Shown: positions 26,303 to 35,815 of the stretch, in pieces | Numbering within the stretch: position 1 is the stretch's first letter | Layout of the letters: the number at the start of each line of letters is the position of its first letter | Origin: Mangrovimonas sp. TPBH4 | GTDB lineage: Bacteria; Bacteroidota; Bacteroidia; Flavobacteriales; Flavobacteriaceae | Direction: 5' to 3' | Length of the DNA stretch: 64,000 nucleotides | Assembly (NCBI RefSeq): GCF_001280505.1 | Contig: NZ_LBIO01000048.1 | Coordinates: 33,218 to 97,217, forward strand | Notes under the pieces: generated by a model | The model's input: the letters and a program-made list of their open reading frames with translations, nothing else | What the model was told of the DNA's origin: nothing | The model's database searches: none | Made by a program: the position numbers and the translations under genes

Positions 26303-27595
26303 ATGCCTTTATCAGCAAATAATCCAGATAGAACATCATGGCTGCACGTAGGAAAGAACTCAGATTTCCCCATCCAAAACATACCTTTTGGGGTGTTTCT
26401 TACACGTGACGACATCATTACTATAGGAACCCGAATTGGAGATACTGCCATAGACTTGGGAGCACTGCATCAGTTAGGCTATTTTGACGGCATTCCGTTA
26501 ACCGACGATATATTCCTTCAAGATACCCTAAACGACTTTATTGCCGACGGAAGAAAAACATGGCGTGCCGTACGTAACCGTATCGCTCAAATCTTTGACA
26601 GTAATAACACCACTTTAAAAAACAACAAACAACATAAAGAAATTGTTCTCTTTCGTTTGGACGAAATTGAAATGCAATTGCCTGTTGAAATTGGAGACTA
26701 TACCGATTTTTACTCTAGCTTGGAACATGCCACCAATGTGGGAACTATGTTTAGAGGAGCAGACAATGCCTTAATGCCTAACTGGCTTCACATTCCTGTT
26801 GGTTACCATGGAAGAAGTTCTTCCATCATCCCGTCGGGAATCCCAGTACACAGACCACAAGGACAAACCCTTCCAGCAGGAAGCGACACTCCTGTATTTG
26901 GACCTTCAAAATTGGTGGACTTTGAATTGGAAATGGCTTTCATCACTACCGATGCCAACGACCTTGGAGAACCTATTCCAATTGAAGAAGCCGAAGAGTA
27001 CATCTTTGGATTGGTATTGTTGAACGACTGGTCTGCCCGAGATATTCAAAAATGGGAATACGTGCCACTAGGACCTTTCTTGGCAAAGAACTTCGCCTCT
27101 TCCATTTCACCTTGGATTGTGACGTTGGATGCCTTGGAACCATATCGTGTACAGGGACCAAAACCTGAAAAACCTCAGTTGCCATACTTACAATATAAAG
27201 GTAAAAAGAGCTACGATATCAACTTGGAAGTATCTCTTAAACCAAAATCGGCAAAGGAGACTCTTGTGAGTAAATCCAATTTTAAATATATGTATTGGAA
27301 CATGGCCCAGCAATTGGCCCACCACACAATTAACGGTTGTCCAGTGAATTCTGGGGATCTTATGGGAAGTGGTACCATTTCGGGACCAACTGAAGACTCT
27401 TATGGCTCTATGTTGGAATTGACCTGGAGAGGAGAACGCCCATTAACAATGAAAGACGGTTCCGAGCGTAAATTCATCAATGACTATGACACCGTAATCA
27501 TGAGAGGATATTGCGAGAAAGACGGCACCCGTATTGGATTTGGCGAAGTATCCACGCAGCTACTTCCTGTATTCGAACCCAAAAAGAAGAAGTAA
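26303..27595 (+). CDS. fahA: Fumarylacetoacetase
   Basis: A 430-residue enzyme for the last step of tyrosine degradation, splitting fumarylacetoacetate into fumarate and acetoacetate. It has the N-terminal SH3-like domain (FPIQNIPFGVFLTRDD), then the catalytic domain with DFYSSLEHATNVGTMFRG, HIPVGYHGRSSSI, ELEMAFIT and LLNDWSARDIQKWEYVPLGPFLAKNF, which supply metal and catalytic residues. Length matches the classical eukaryote-like enzyme. Other homogentisate-pathway genes are not in the window. It ends at a strong hairpin. Confidence 0.96.
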   Translation: MPLSANNPDRTSWLHVGKNSDFPIQNIPFGVFLTRDDIITIGTRIGDTAIDLGALHQLGYFDGIPLTDDIFLQDTLNDFIADGRKTWRAVRNRIAQIFDSNNTTLKNNKQHKEIVLFRLDEIEMQLPVEIGDYTDFYSSLEHATNVGTMFRGADNALMPNWLHIPVGYHGRSSSIIPSGIPVHRPQGQTLPAGSDTPVFGPSKLVDFELEMAFITTDANDLGEPIPIEEAEEYIFGLVLLNDWSARDIQKWEYVPLGPFLAKNFASSISPWIVTLDALEPYRVQGPKPEKPQLPYLQYKGKKSYDINLEVSLKPKSAKETLVSKSNFKYMYWNMAQQLAHHTINGCPVNSGDLMGSGTISGPTEDSYGSMLELTWRGERPLTMKDGSERKFINDYDTVIMRGYCEKDGTRIGFGEVSTQLLPVFEPKKKK

Positions 27596-27619
27596 TCCAA
27601 TAGAAATATTCATCTTACA

Positions 27620-27651
27620 ACCCTCAATAGTGATATTGAGGGTGTTTTTTT
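27620..27651 (+). terminator. Terminator of fahA
   Basis: ACCCTCAATA (27620-27629) pairs with TATTGAGGGT (27634-27643) around GTGA, followed by a T run. Confidence 0.9.
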
Positions 27652-27693
27652 GGCATTAAATTTGAATCTACAACACATACACCCCTAAAACGA

Positions 27694-28902
27694 ATGCTTA
27701 TGAAACAAATTTTACTCTTATCAATCATCCTTTCCCTAGCAATGAGCTGTAGTAGCAAAAAACAGGTTGAACGCGCCATCAACACGGGCAATTACAACCA
27801 AGCTATTACAGAAGCACTGAGAAAATTGGAAACCAATAAAAATTCTAAACGTAAACAAGACTATGCCATGATGCTTCAAGAAGCATTTCACAAGGCACAA
27901 GAACGCGACCTGAATACAATTAAACATCTTAAAAAAGATAACAACCCAGAATTGTATACAGAAATCTACGAGCTTTACAATTACCTCAACAAAAGACAGG
28001 AAGCCATCAAACCAATTTTACCATTGGTAGTTGAAGACAAAACCATCACTTTTAAGTTTCAGGATTACAGCAATGCCATTTCTGAATGGAAAAACAAAAC
28101 CGCCGATTATTTATACGAAAAAGGCCTAGCCCTTTTAGAATCCAACTACAAAGCAGATATCCGGGAAGCCCACAATGTATTATCATACGTGGAGCGAATC
28201 CATCCAAATTATGAAGACACTAGAGAATTACTTTTGGAAGCCCATGAAAGAGGGATTGAACACGTCATTGTAAATATTAAAAATAACACCAACCAAGTTA
28301 TCCCACGTCAATTGGAACAGGATCTGTTGAATTTTGACACCTATGGATTGAATCAGTTTTGGCTTGCTTATCACTCCAACAGAATCTCAGGTCTGCAATA
28401 CGACTTTGCAATGGAATTACAATTGCAACTCATTAATATTTCTCCTGAACAAATTAAGGAACGTCAAATTCCTAGAGAGCAAGAAATAGTAGATGGATGG
28501 CAATACCAATTAGATCAAAACGGCAATGTGATGAAAGATAGTCTTGGTAATGACATTAAAGTGGACAAAATTATCAAGGTAAAAGCTGATCTTTTTGAAT
28601 TCCAACAATTCAAATCATCGCAAATCCTTGGAAACGCCGTGTTCTCCGATCTTAAAACACAACAAACAATAAGCACACTTCCTGTAGATAGTGGATTTAT
28701 ATTTGAGCATTTCTATGCTACCTACCGCGGAGACAAACGTGCCTTGACCAAGGATGACTTAAAATTGACCCGCAATCAAGCCATTCCATTCCCTAGCAAT
28801 GAGCAAATGGTATTTGACACTGGGGAAGATTTAAAATTGAGGCTGAAGGATATTTTGGCCTCCTTTAAAATAGACAACCAAACTGCAGCCCCTCGTTATT
28901 AG
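27694..28902 (+). CDS. Helical-repeat lipoprotein of unknown function
   Basis: A 402-residue lipoprotein (lipobox AMSC, C19 from the first ATG; a second ATG two codons later is equally possible). Residues 25-190 are amphipathic helices in a TPR-like pattern (INTGNYNQAITEALRKLE; AISEWKNKTADYLYEKGLALLES), followed by a beta-rich domain. The protein is charged and soluble after the anchor, and probably lies on the periplasmic side of the outer or inner membrane as a scaffold. No specific family is recognised. The 5' arm of its terminator lies inside the last codons. Confidence 0.82.
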   Translation: MLMKQILLLSIILSLAMSCSSKKQVERAINTGNYNQAITEALRKLETNKNSKRKQDYAMMLQEAFHKAQERDLNTIKHLKKDNNPELYTEIYELYNYLNKRQEAIKPILPLVVEDKTITFKFQDYSNAISEWKNKTADYLYEKGLALLESNYKADIREAHNVLSYVERIHPNYEDTRELLLEAHERGIEHVIVNIKNNTNQVIPRQLEQDLLNFDTYGLNQFWLAYHSNRISGLQYDFAMELQLQLINISPEQIKERQIPREQEIVDGWQYQLDQNGNVMKDSLGNDIKVDKIIKVKADLFEFQQFKSSQILGNAVFSDLKTQQTISTLPVDSGFIFEHFYATYRGDKRALTKDDLKLTRNQAIPFPSNEQMVFDTGEDLKLRLKDILASFKIDNQTAAPRY

Positions 28903-28919
28903 GGGCTGTTTTTTTTTTT
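28886..28919 (+). terminator. Terminator overlapping the stop codon
   Basis: CAGCCCCT (28886-28893) lies in the coding sequence and pairs with AGGGGCTG (28901-28908), which contains the end of the TAG stop. About twelve Ts follow. Confidence 0.85.
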
Positions 28920-28930
28920 CAAAAACTATA

Positions 28931-29326
28931 TTACACGAAACTCTTCAAATCTACATCCAAAATAGCTCCATGACTGGCATGCGCTACCACTACCCCATTT
29001 TTGACAATAAGTAATTGTGGAGATTGGTGCATCACCTGAAACATACTTGCAATAGCATTGGACACATCCCGATAACTTAGCAAATCTAAATAGTACACAT
29101 CAAAGTCTTCATTGGAACAACCATAGGACTCTTCAAATTGACGCAATACCATTCTACTTACTCCACACCTAGTAGAATGTTTAAAAATTAATTGTGTTTT
29201 GCTTTCAGAGGCACTTTTCAGCTCATTTAACTGATCAATTGTAGTCAATCTTAACCAAGGCATTTCATTTACTACTTTATTCGCTTCTGACGCTTCACCT
29301 CCAAACAGCTTCTTTATAAATCCCAT
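28931..29326 (-). CDS. ytxJ: Monothiol bacilliredoxin (YtxJ family)
   Basis: A 131-residue thioredoxin-fold protein of the YtxJ family, which removes bacillithiol from protein mixed disulphides in organisms that use bacillithiol as their low-molecular-weight thiol. The diagnostic motif is IFKHSTRCGVSRMVL with a single active cysteine (C54), followed by HQSPQLLIVKNG with the cis-proline. The ATG at 29326 (MGFIKKLFGG) is preferred; the upstream TTG adds three residues. Divergent from clpB. No bacillithiol synthesis gene (bshA/B/C) lies in the window, so use of the thiol is inferred. Confidence 0.9.
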   Translation of the reverse strand: MGFIKKLFGGEASEANKVVNEMPWLRLTTIDQLNELKSASESKTQLIFKHSTRCGVSRMVLRQFEESYGCSNEDFDVYYLDLLSYRDVSNAIASMFQVMHQSPQLLIVKNGVVVAHASHGAILDVDLKSFV

Positions 29327-29623
29327 ACATTTCAATTTTTCAGATGTAAATCTAATTCATTTTTTATTCAACACTCATAAATTAACGTTAACCATACTCG
29401 AATACAATCAAAACAATTTAAAAATCAACTATTTAACACCCAAACCTTCTAATTAAAACAATACTTTTTCGTAACTTACAGCATAAACCAAAAACCCTTT
29501 TCACAACTCCCCTTTACAGACAAAAAGTCATGTATTTTTAGCAAAATAACGACATTTTGTCTTACGAATTTAAGTGGTAAGCTTTTTGACTTTAGCTTCC
29601 TGAATTAAAGGAAAAATTATTCT
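29327..29623. other. Divergent intergenic region, ytxJ-clpB
   Basis: 297 bases without a gene. I saw no TAnnTTTG element close to clpB, no CIRCE-type repeat and no RNA gene. A 10-base palindrome TTAACGTTAA lies at 29382-29391. The lack of a standard promoter could mean a stress sigma factor reads clpB, but this is only inference. Confidence 0.4.
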
Positions 29624-32233
29624 ATGAACTTAAATAATTATACAATAAAGTCACAAGAAGCCATACAGCAAGCACAACAGCTCGCCCAAGGTTTTGGTCA
29701 TCAACAAATTGAAAATGAGCATATTTTTAAAGCCATTTCTGAAGTTGATGAAAACGTATTGCCATTCATCCTAAAAAAATTGAATGTAAATACCATTGTC
29801 CTGCAACAGGCATTGGACAAGCAACTGGAGAGCTTTCCGAAAGTTTCTGGAGGAGACATCATGCTGTCCAGAGAAGCCGGAAAAACACTTAATGAAGCAT
29901 CCATCATTGCAAAAAAAATGAAGGACGACTTTGTGTCCATTGAACATTTAATCTTGGCTGTTTTTAAATCCAACAGCAAAATAGCTCAAATGCTCAAGGA
30001 CCAAGGAGTAACTGAAAAAGCTCTAACAGCAGGCATCAACGAATTGCGAAAAGGCGACCGTGTAACTTCTCAAAGTCAAGAGGATACCTATAACGCGCTA
30101 AACAAATATTCTAAAAACCTAAACCAATTGGCCAAAGATGGAAAACTGGATCCCGTAATTGGTCGTGATGAAGAAATACGTAGAATTCTTCAAATTTTAT
30201 CTAGACGTACCAAAAACAATCCTATTTTGGTGGGAGAACCCGGTACCGGTAAAACTGCCATTGCTGAAGGTCTTGCACACAGAATTGTAGATGGTGACGT
30301 TCCTGAAAATTTGGTAGATAAACAGATATTTGCCTTGGATATGGGCGCTCTTATTGCAGGCGCCAAATATAAAGGTGAATTTGAAGAGCGCTTAAAAGCG
30401 GTCATCAAAGAAGTTACCGAAAGTGATGGAGACATCGTACTATTTATTGACGAAATCCACACGCTTGTAGGTGCCGGAGGTGGTCAAGGCGCAATGGACG
30501 CAGCCAATATTTTGAAACCTGCTTTGGCTAGAGGCGAATTGCGCGCTATTGGAGCCACTACCCTAGACGAATACCAAAAGTACTTTGAAAAGGACAAAGC
30601 TCTAGAAAGACGTTTCCAAAAAGTAATGGTCGATGAGCCCGATACCGAAAGTGCCATTTCTATTTTGAGAGGAATCAAGGAAAAATACGAAACCCATCAT
30701 AAGGTTCGCATCAAAGATGAAGCAATTATTGGTGCCGTGGAATTATCCGAACGTTACATCACCAACAGATTCCTTCCAGACAAAGCTATCGACTTAATGG
30801 ACGAAGCTGCGTCCAAATTGCGTATGGAAATCAATTCAAAACCTGAAGAATTGGATGTTTTGGATAGAAAAATTATGCAATTGGAAATTGAGATAGAAGC
30901 CATTAAACGTGAAAAAGATGAGGCTAAGTTAAATTCATTACGCTCAGAATTAGCCAATTTGAAAGAAGAGCGAAACGAAATCAATGCTAAGTGGAAAAGC
31001 GAAAAAGATGTTGTTGACAATATTCAAGCGACTAAGCTTGAAATTGAGAATTATAAACTTGATGCAGAACGTGCGGAACGTGATGGTGATTATGGTAAAG
31101 TTGCTGAAATTCGCTATGGAAAAATAAAGGATAGTCAGGAACGTCTTGAAAAACTTCAAAAGGAGCTTCATGAGAATCAAAAAGAGAACTCCTTAATTAA
31201 AGAAGAGGTTACCTATGACGATATTGCAGAAGTTGTAGCCAAATGGACAGGAATACCAGTTACCAAAATGCTTCAAAGTGAACGTGAAAAATTGTTGAAA
31301 TTGGAAGACCAACTGCATAAACGTGTAGTAGGCCAAGACGAAGCCATTACCGCAGTAAGTGATGCCGTGCGAAGAAGCCGTGCAGGCCTGCAAAACCCTA
31401 AAAAACCAATTGGGACCTTCCTATTCCTTGGAACCACTGGTGTAGGTAAAACCGAATTAGCAAAGGCCTTGGCCGAATATTTATTTGACGATGAAAATGC
31501 CATGACCAGAATAGACATGAGCGAATACCAAGAACGCCATGCCGTTAGCCGATTGGTAGGAGCGCCTCCAGGATATGTAGGCTATGATGAAGGAGGTCAA
31601 TTGACAGAAGCCGTCAGACGCAAACCTTATTCCGTAGTGCTTTTGGATGAAATTGAAAAGGCGCACCCAGATACGTTCAATATCTTGTTACAAGTATTGG
31701 ATGAAGGACACCTTACGGACAACAAAGGGCGTTTAGCAGATTTTAAAAATACAATCATCATCATGACCTCCAATATGGGAAGTCAGATTATCCAAGAGCG
31801 TTTTGAAGCTACCAAGGATATTGATTCCGCTATGGAAGCTGCCAAAATTGACGTGTTGGCCTTACTGAAACAAACAGTAAGACCCGAATTTTTAAACAGA
31901 ATAGACGAAACCATCATGTTTACGCCTTTATCCAAGGAAAATATTTTGGAAATTGTAGAGTTACAATTAAAAGGACTCACAAAAATAATAGGCCAACAAG
32001 GTATTACGTTTGATGCCACAAGAGAAGCCATTGAATACCTTGCCGAGAAGGGATACAATCCGGAATACGGTGCCAGACCAGTAAAAAGAGTTATTCAAAA
32101 AGAAGTACTCAATGAATTGAGTAAAGAGATTCTATCTGGAAAAGTCACCACAGACAGTGTGATCCTTCTAGATGCATTTGATGACAAATTAGTCTTCAGG
32201 AACCAGGCCAATATGGTTGCTGAAGAACTTTAA
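29624..32233 (+). CDS. clpB: ATP-dependent disaggregase ClpB
   Basis: An 869-residue AAA+ chaperone that, with DnaK/DnaJ/GrpE, rescues aggregated proteins after heat stress. It has the N-terminal Clp repeat domain (1-145), first ATPase domain with Walker A GEPGTGKT (204-211) and Walker [11 protein letters not shown], the coiled-coil middle domain (about 405-530, long runs of E/K/R/L) that separates ClpB from ClpA/C, and the second ATPase domain with GTTGVGKT and [12 protein letters not shown]. The C-terminal dimerisation region is complete. There is no ClpP-binding loop motif. Length is normal. Confidence 0.97.
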   Translation: MNLNNYTIKSQEAIQQAQQLAQGFGHQQIENEHIFKAISEVDENVLPFILKKLNVNTIVLQQALDKQLESFPKVSGGDIMLSREAGKTLNEASIIAKKMKDDFVSIEHLILAVFKSNSKIAQMLKDQGVTEKALTAGINELRKGDRVTSQSQEDTYNALNKYSKNLNQLAKDGKLDPVIGRDEEIRRILQILSRRTKNNPILVGEPGTGKTAIAEGLAHRIVDGDVPENLVDKQIFALDMGALIAGAKYKGEFEERLKAVIKEVTESDGDIVLFIDEIHTLVGAGGGQGAMDAANILKPALARGELRAIGATTLDEYQKYFEKDKALERRFQKVMVDEPDTESAISILRGIKEKYETHHKVRIKDEAIIGAVELSERYITNRFLPDKAIDLMDEAASKLRMEINSKPEELDVLDRKIMQLEIEIEAIKREKDEAKLNSLRSELANLKEERNEINAKWKSEKDVVDNIQATKLEIENYKLDAERAERDGDYGKVAEIRYGKIKDSQERLEKLQKELHENQKENSLIKEEVTYDDIAEVVAKWTGIPVTKMLQSEREKLLKLEDQLHKRVVGQDEAITAVSDAVRRSRAGLQNPKKPIGTFLFLGTTGVGKTELAKALAEYLFDDENAMTRIDMSEYQERHAVSRLVGAPPGYVGYDEGGQLTEAVRRKPYSVVLLDEIEKAHPDTFNILLQVLDEGHLTDNKGRLADFKNTIIIMTSNMGSQIIQERFEATKDIDSAMEAAKIDVLALLKQTVRPEFLNRIDETIMFTPLSKENILEIVELQLKGLTKIIGQQGITFDATREAIEYLAEKGYNPEYGARPVKRVIQKEVLNELSKEILSGKVTTDSVILLDAFDDKLVFRNQANMVAEEL

Positions 32234-32312
32234 CGAAAACTTCAGTGGTTAACCGCCATTGGAGTTTAAATGTCCGCTAGGACGTTTCATAATAATTTGG
32301 TTGATTGGTGTT

Positions 32313-32354
32313 AGGCAACGCGACCCTTTAATTAGGTTAGCGTTGCTTTTTTTA
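32313..32354 (+). terminator. Terminator of clpB
   Basis: GCAACGC (32315-32321) pairs with GCGTTGC (32341-32347) around a 19-base, partly paired loop, followed by a T run. Confidence 0.7.
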
Positions 32355-32394
32355 TCAAAACCAAAAGCCCCTTTAACTTTTAAAATTGAGTTTT

Positions 32395-32784
32395 ATGGGA
32401 ATGTTCTATTATTACGATTTTCCAAATGCAGAAATCTTGGTTTTTGATGATTTTCTGGTGGTTCAAATTAGAGAAGGTGCCGACATTCACCCCAAACATA
32501 ACGAAAAATTAAACGAGATTGTAGAAACCCATTATTCGGGCAAACATTTTGTGTATATCTCCAACCGAGTCAATTCCTATTCTGTAGACCCATTAACTTA
32601 TGTGGAAACCGAAAAAATCACCAATCTTATTGGCATAGCTATTGTGACAGACGCCAGAATAATGCGTAAAAATGCAGAATATGAAAAGAATTTTTTCGAT
32701 AAACCGTACAAGATTTTTAATACCTTGTCCGAGGCAATCCAATGGGCTCACAAAATCCTAACAGATTTCCAACAAAAGCAATAA
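32395..32784 (+). CDS. Small conserved protein, STAS/SpoIIAA-like fold suspected
   Basis: A 129-residue cytoplasmic protein with alternating strands and helices (YYYDFPNAEILVFDDFLVVQI, then GKHFVYISNRVNSYSVDPLTYVE, IGIAIVTDARIMRKNAEYEKNFFDKPYKIFNTLSEAIQWA). The pattern resembles the SpoIIAA-like STAS/SEC14 proteins common in flavobacteria, but this is pattern recognition only. The ATG at 32395 is preferred to an upstream TTG three codons earlier. It lies between the clpB terminator and a TraB/GumN gene 30 bases downstream, with which it may be co-transcribed. Confidence 0.78.
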   Translation: MGMFYYYDFPNAEILVFDDFLVVQIREGADIHPKHNEKLNEIVETHYSGKHFVYISNRVNSYSVDPLTYVETEKITNLIGIAIVTDARIMRKNAEYEKNFFDKPYKIFNTLSEAIQWAHKILTDFQQKQ

Positions 32785-32814
32785 ACCTAATAGAACATCT
32801 ACTTTCTTATAACT

Positions 32815-33690
32815 ATGTCACCAACACCTTTCTACCGATCCATTCTAAACATTGCACTAATTCTTTTCTCAGCAATTACTGTTGCACAAGAAACTAGCAA
32901 ATCCCTCCTTTGGAAAATATCTGGAAATGGCCTTGAGGCACCTTCCTATATTTTTGGAACCATTCACGTTACCTGTAATGCTACATTGGACCAAACAGTA
33001 AAGACAGCATTGGACAACACCTCTCTCTTGGTCCTTGAAGTTGATATGGACCACCCTGAAATACAATCGAAAATGGCGCAAGAGATGTATATGAAAAATG
33101 GAAAAACAATCAAGGATTATCTTTCGGAAGCAGATTACCAACTCCTTTCAGATTTTATAAAAACCCAAACCGGAATGCCTCTAGATCTATTGGGAAACAT
33201 TAAACCTTTCTTTTTAAGTGCCATGTTGTATCCTAAACTTCTGGGGTGCCCTATTCAATCTTTTGAAAACGAATTAATGGCCGTTACCAAAGATCAAAAA
33301 GAAGACGTTGAAGGATTGGAAAGCATTGAACAGCAAATGCAATTGTTTGACGAAATTCCCTATGAAGACCAAATTCAGGAACTCCTAAAATCCGCTAAAG
33401 ACAATATGGCAAGCGACAGAGCAAACATTACTGAAATGATGAGTCTTTATGAAAACAAGGACTTGGACGGCCTTTACCATCTTTTATTGGTCGACGACTC
33501 TACATTGACCTCTAAATACCAAAATGAAATGCTGGACGAACGCAATAAAACATGGATTGCAAAAATTGGCAGCTTTTCCAAAGAACAACCTACCTTTTTT
33601 GGAGTTGGCGCAGGACATTTATCCGGAGACAATGGAGTCCTTTCATTATTGCAAAAAGCGGGGTATACCGTGGAAGCCGTCCTACCATAA
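32815..33690 (+). CDS. TraB/GumN family protein
   Basis: A 291-residue exported protein with signal peptide (ending VAQ, about residue 25) and a TraB/GumN (Tiki-like) domain: SLLWKISGNGLEAPSYIFGTIH (GTIH at 48-51), LVLEVDM, and the C-terminal FFGVGAGHLSGDNGVLSLLQKAGYTV with a second conserved GxxH. Relatives are thought to be metal-dependent peptidases of the erythromycin-esterase/Tiki superfamily. Location is periplasm or outer surface. The substrate is unknown. Confidence 0.9.
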   Translation: MSPTPFYRSILNIALILFSAITVAQETSKSLLWKISGNGLEAPSYIFGTIHVTCNATLDQTVKTALDNTSLLVLEVDMDHPEIQSKMAQEMYMKNGKTIKDYLSEADYQLLSDFIKTQTGMPLDLLGNIKPFFLSAMLYPKLLGCPIQSFENELMAVTKDQKEDVEGLESIEQQMQLFDEIPYEDQIQELLKSAKDNMASDRANITEMMSLYENKDLDGLYHLLLVDDSTLTSKYQNEMLDERNKTWIAKIGSFSKEQPTFFGVGAGHLSGDNGVLSLLQKAGYTVEAVLP

Positions 33691-33784
33691 TCGCATTCAA
33701 GCAGATACTCATTTATCAAGTCCCAAAAACTTGTTAATTTTTGTGAAATTTTTCGTTCAAAGGCAATAAAGTTTAAGTTTTCGC

Positions 33785-33816
33785 TTTATCTAATTAAGAT
33801 TAATTTCTTAATTTTG
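33785..33816 (+). promoter_or_regulatory. Possible promoter of deoC
   Basis: TTTA (33785-33788), 20 bases, then TAATTTTG (33809-33816). The predicted leader would be about 100 bases. The rest of the gap 33691-33922 shows nothing else. Confidence 0.35.
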
Positions 33817-33922
33817 ACCCGCTATTAATTCCCCAATTACATAGACGCTATTGACCCGTAACTCTCTTAAAACAACCTATTTAAGAAAGCTTACATCAAA
33901 TCAATATTAAACCTACTGAAAC

Positions 33923-34585
33923 ATGAAGATTAATAAATACATAGACCACACGGTATTAAAACCCACTACTTCCGAAAGGGATATTATAGACTTATGTAAC
34001 GACGCAAAAAAGCATCATTTTTATTCTGTTTGTGTAAATGGCTGCTACGTGCCTCTTTCCCATCAACTTTTGGAAAAAACGGATGTAAAAGTATGCACGG
34101 TTGTCGGGTTTCCTTTAGGCGCCATGTCCACTGAAGCTAAAGTTTGTGAAGCCAAAGCTGCTGTAAGTCATGGAGCCAATGAAATAGATATGGTAATAAA
34201 CATTGGATTTCTAAAAAGTAAAAATTACGTTGCTGTGTATAAAGACATTAGTGATGTAAAACAAGCTATAGGCCGCATTCCGCTTAAAGTAATTCTTGAA
34301 ATTAGCGAATTGTCCAAAAATGAAATCATCAAAGCCTGCGAAATCTGTATGGATGCCAAAGCAGATTTCATCAAAACCTCAACAGGATTTTCAAGCAGCG
34401 GAGCAACCTTAACCGCTGTAAAAATCATTAAAAAAACCGTTCGTAACAATGCCAAGATTAAAGCCTCTGGTGGTATCAAAGATTATGAAACGGCTCAAAA
34501 ATATATCGATATAGGTGTAGACCGCATCGGAACATCGGCCGGAGTTGCCATTGTTACCGACAAAGCTTCAAAGGTCGAAGACTAA
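33923..34585 (+). CDS. deoC: Deoxyribose-phosphate aldolase
   Basis: A 220-residue class I aldolase splitting 2-deoxyribose 5-phosphate to glyceraldehyde 3-phosphate and acetaldehyde in deoxynucleoside catabolism. The Schiff-base lysine is K151 in ADFIKTSTGFSSSGAT, and the proton-relay lysine and phosphate loop are in IKASGGIKDY. Also present are VCTVVGFPLGA and NEIDMVINIG. Length is normal. No other deo genes are adjacent. Confidence 0.96.
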   Translation: MKINKYIDHTVLKPTTSERDIIDLCNDAKKHHFYSVCVNGCYVPLSHQLLEKTDVKVCTVVGFPLGAMSTEAKVCEAKAAVSHGANEIDMVINIGFLKSKNYVAVYKDISDVKQAIGRIPLKVILEISELSKNEIIKACEICMDAKADFIKTSTGFSSSGATLTAVKIIKKTVRNNAKIKASGGIKDYETAQKYIDIGVDRIGTSAGVAIVTDKASKVED

Positions 34586-34621
34586 CAAACAATAAAACTT
34601 ATAGGTTTTCAAAACATCAGA

Positions 34622-34654
34622 TTTGGGCTTCGGCCCTAATTTGTGTTATATTTG
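34622..34654 (+). promoter_or_regulatory. Promoter of the histidine phosphatase gene with a UUCG hairpin in the spacer
   Basis: TTTG (34622-34625), a 21-base spacer, then TATATTTG (34647-34654), about 19 bases of leader to the ATG at 34678. The spacer contains GGGC-TTCG-GCCC (34625-34636), which as RNA would form a very stable tetraloop hairpin for the upstream deoC transcript. Confidence 0.55.
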
Positions 34655-34677
34655 GATATAATCCATTAGTATCCAAC

Positions 34678-35181
34678 ATGAAACCGTTTAGTCTTTTGCT
34701 TCTTTTACTGTTGTCTTTTCAAGGCATTTCACAAGAATCAAACAACAATACATCCACCTACTTTTTAATTCGGCATGCGGAAAAGGACAGAACAGATGCT
34801 TCCAACCCCGACCCCCATCTTTCGGAAATTGGTTTGAAACGCGCCAACCAATGGGACAGTGTATTCAGCCAAGTTCCTTTAGACCGGATTTTTTCGACGG
34901 ATTACTTTAGAACGAAGGAAACCGTAGCACCTATTGCCAAAAGGTTCAACATCGATATTGAACTATACGATCCGAACAACTTAGATATAAACACCTTCCT
35001 AAACGACACAAAAGGGCAAACTGTACTTATTGTTGGCCACAGCAACACAACGCCTGCCACGACAAACGCCCTCATTTCCCAAGACAAATATCTCATGATG
35101 GAAGACGACAACAACAGCTTCTTATATATTGTTGTATTATTTAAAGAAACTGTCACCGACTATATACTTACCATAGACTGA
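34678..35181 (+). CDS. Exported histidine phosphatase (phosphoglycerate mutase-like)
   Basis: A 167-residue protein with signal peptide (about 1-19, ending GISQ) and a histidine phosphatase domain: the phospho-accepting histidine in LIRHAEKD, IFSTDYFRTKET, and the second catalytic histidine in IVGHSNTTP. The size resembles SixA-like members, but the signal peptide places it in the periplasm. The substrate is unknown (sugar or nucleotide phosphates are plausible). Preceded by its own promoter. Confidence 0.9.
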   Translation: MKPFSLLLLLLLSFQGISQESNNNTSTYFLIRHAEKDRTDASNPDPHLSEIGLKRANQWDSVFSQVPLDRIFSTDYFRTKETVAPIAKRFNIDIELYDPNNLDINTFLNDTKGQTVLIVGHSNTTPATTNALISQDKYLMMEDDNNSFLYIVVLFKETVTDYILTID

Positions 35182-35242
35182 CATCTCATCTAAAACCGCA
35201 ATAAAATTCTCAAAAGGTATTTAGCATAAATTATAAAAAACG

Positions 35243-35250
35243 TAGTTTTG
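35243..35250 (+). promoter_or_regulatory. -7 element directly before smpB
   Basis: TAGTTTTG ends four bases before the ATG at 35255. With the usual spacing to the transcription start, the mRNA would begin at the start codon (leaderless). Confidence 0.45.
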
Positions 35251-35254
35251 TGCT

Positions 35255-35713
35255 ATGCAAAAAACGGTCAACATAAAAAACAAAAGAGCCAAGTTTGAAT
35301 ACGAAATTCTTGACACTTATACTGCTGGAATTGTTTTAACAGGTACTGAAATAAAATCCATCAGGGATAGTAAGGCCTCTATTGCCGAGAGTTTTTGCGA
35401 ATTTAACGACCGTGGCGAACTGTTTGTCATCAACATGACCATTCAGGAATACGTTTACGGTAACTACTACAACCATAAACCAAAAGCCGAACGCAAACTG
35501 CTTCTTAACAAACGAGAGCTTAAAAAACTTCAAAAGGACGTTAACGTTAAGGGACTTACCATTGTACCGCTTCGTGTATTCATTAACGAAAAAGGGTATG
35601 CCAAAATGGACATTGCTTTGGCAAAAGGTAAAAAGCTTTACGATAAAAGAGACACCATCAAAGACCGGGACAACAAGCGTAACTTGGATCGTATCAAGAA
35701 AATTTACAAGTAA
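35255..35713 (+). CDS. smpB: SsrA-binding protein SmpB
   Basis: A 152-residue tmRNA partner that delivers tmRNA to stalled ribosomes. Family motifs: [31 protein letters not shown], then [30 protein letters not shown], and the basic C-terminal tail [26 protein letters not shown] that enters the mRNA channel. The tmRNA gene itself is not in the window. Normal length. Confidence 0.97.
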   Translation: MQKTVNIKNKRAKFEYEILDTYTAGIVLTGTEIKSIRDSKASIAESFCEFNDRGELFVINMTIQEYVYGNYYNHKPKAERKLLLNKRELKKLQKDVNVKGLTIVPLRVFINEKGYAKMDIALAKGKKLYDKRDTIKDRDNKRNLDRIKKIYK

Positions 35714-35815
35714 TTTTTTGAATGGTTATAACAGGACTTTTCAAAATGTTTATAACCAGTAGTTCGGACACGGACACCTTACAGCAATTTTTTAGCACCA
35801 TCAACCAACCCAAAT

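Noticed and set aside
29327..29623. CIRCE-type heat-shock operator before clpB
   Set aside because: The TTAGCACTC-N9-GAGTGCTAA pattern is not present; only a short unrelated palindrome is seen.
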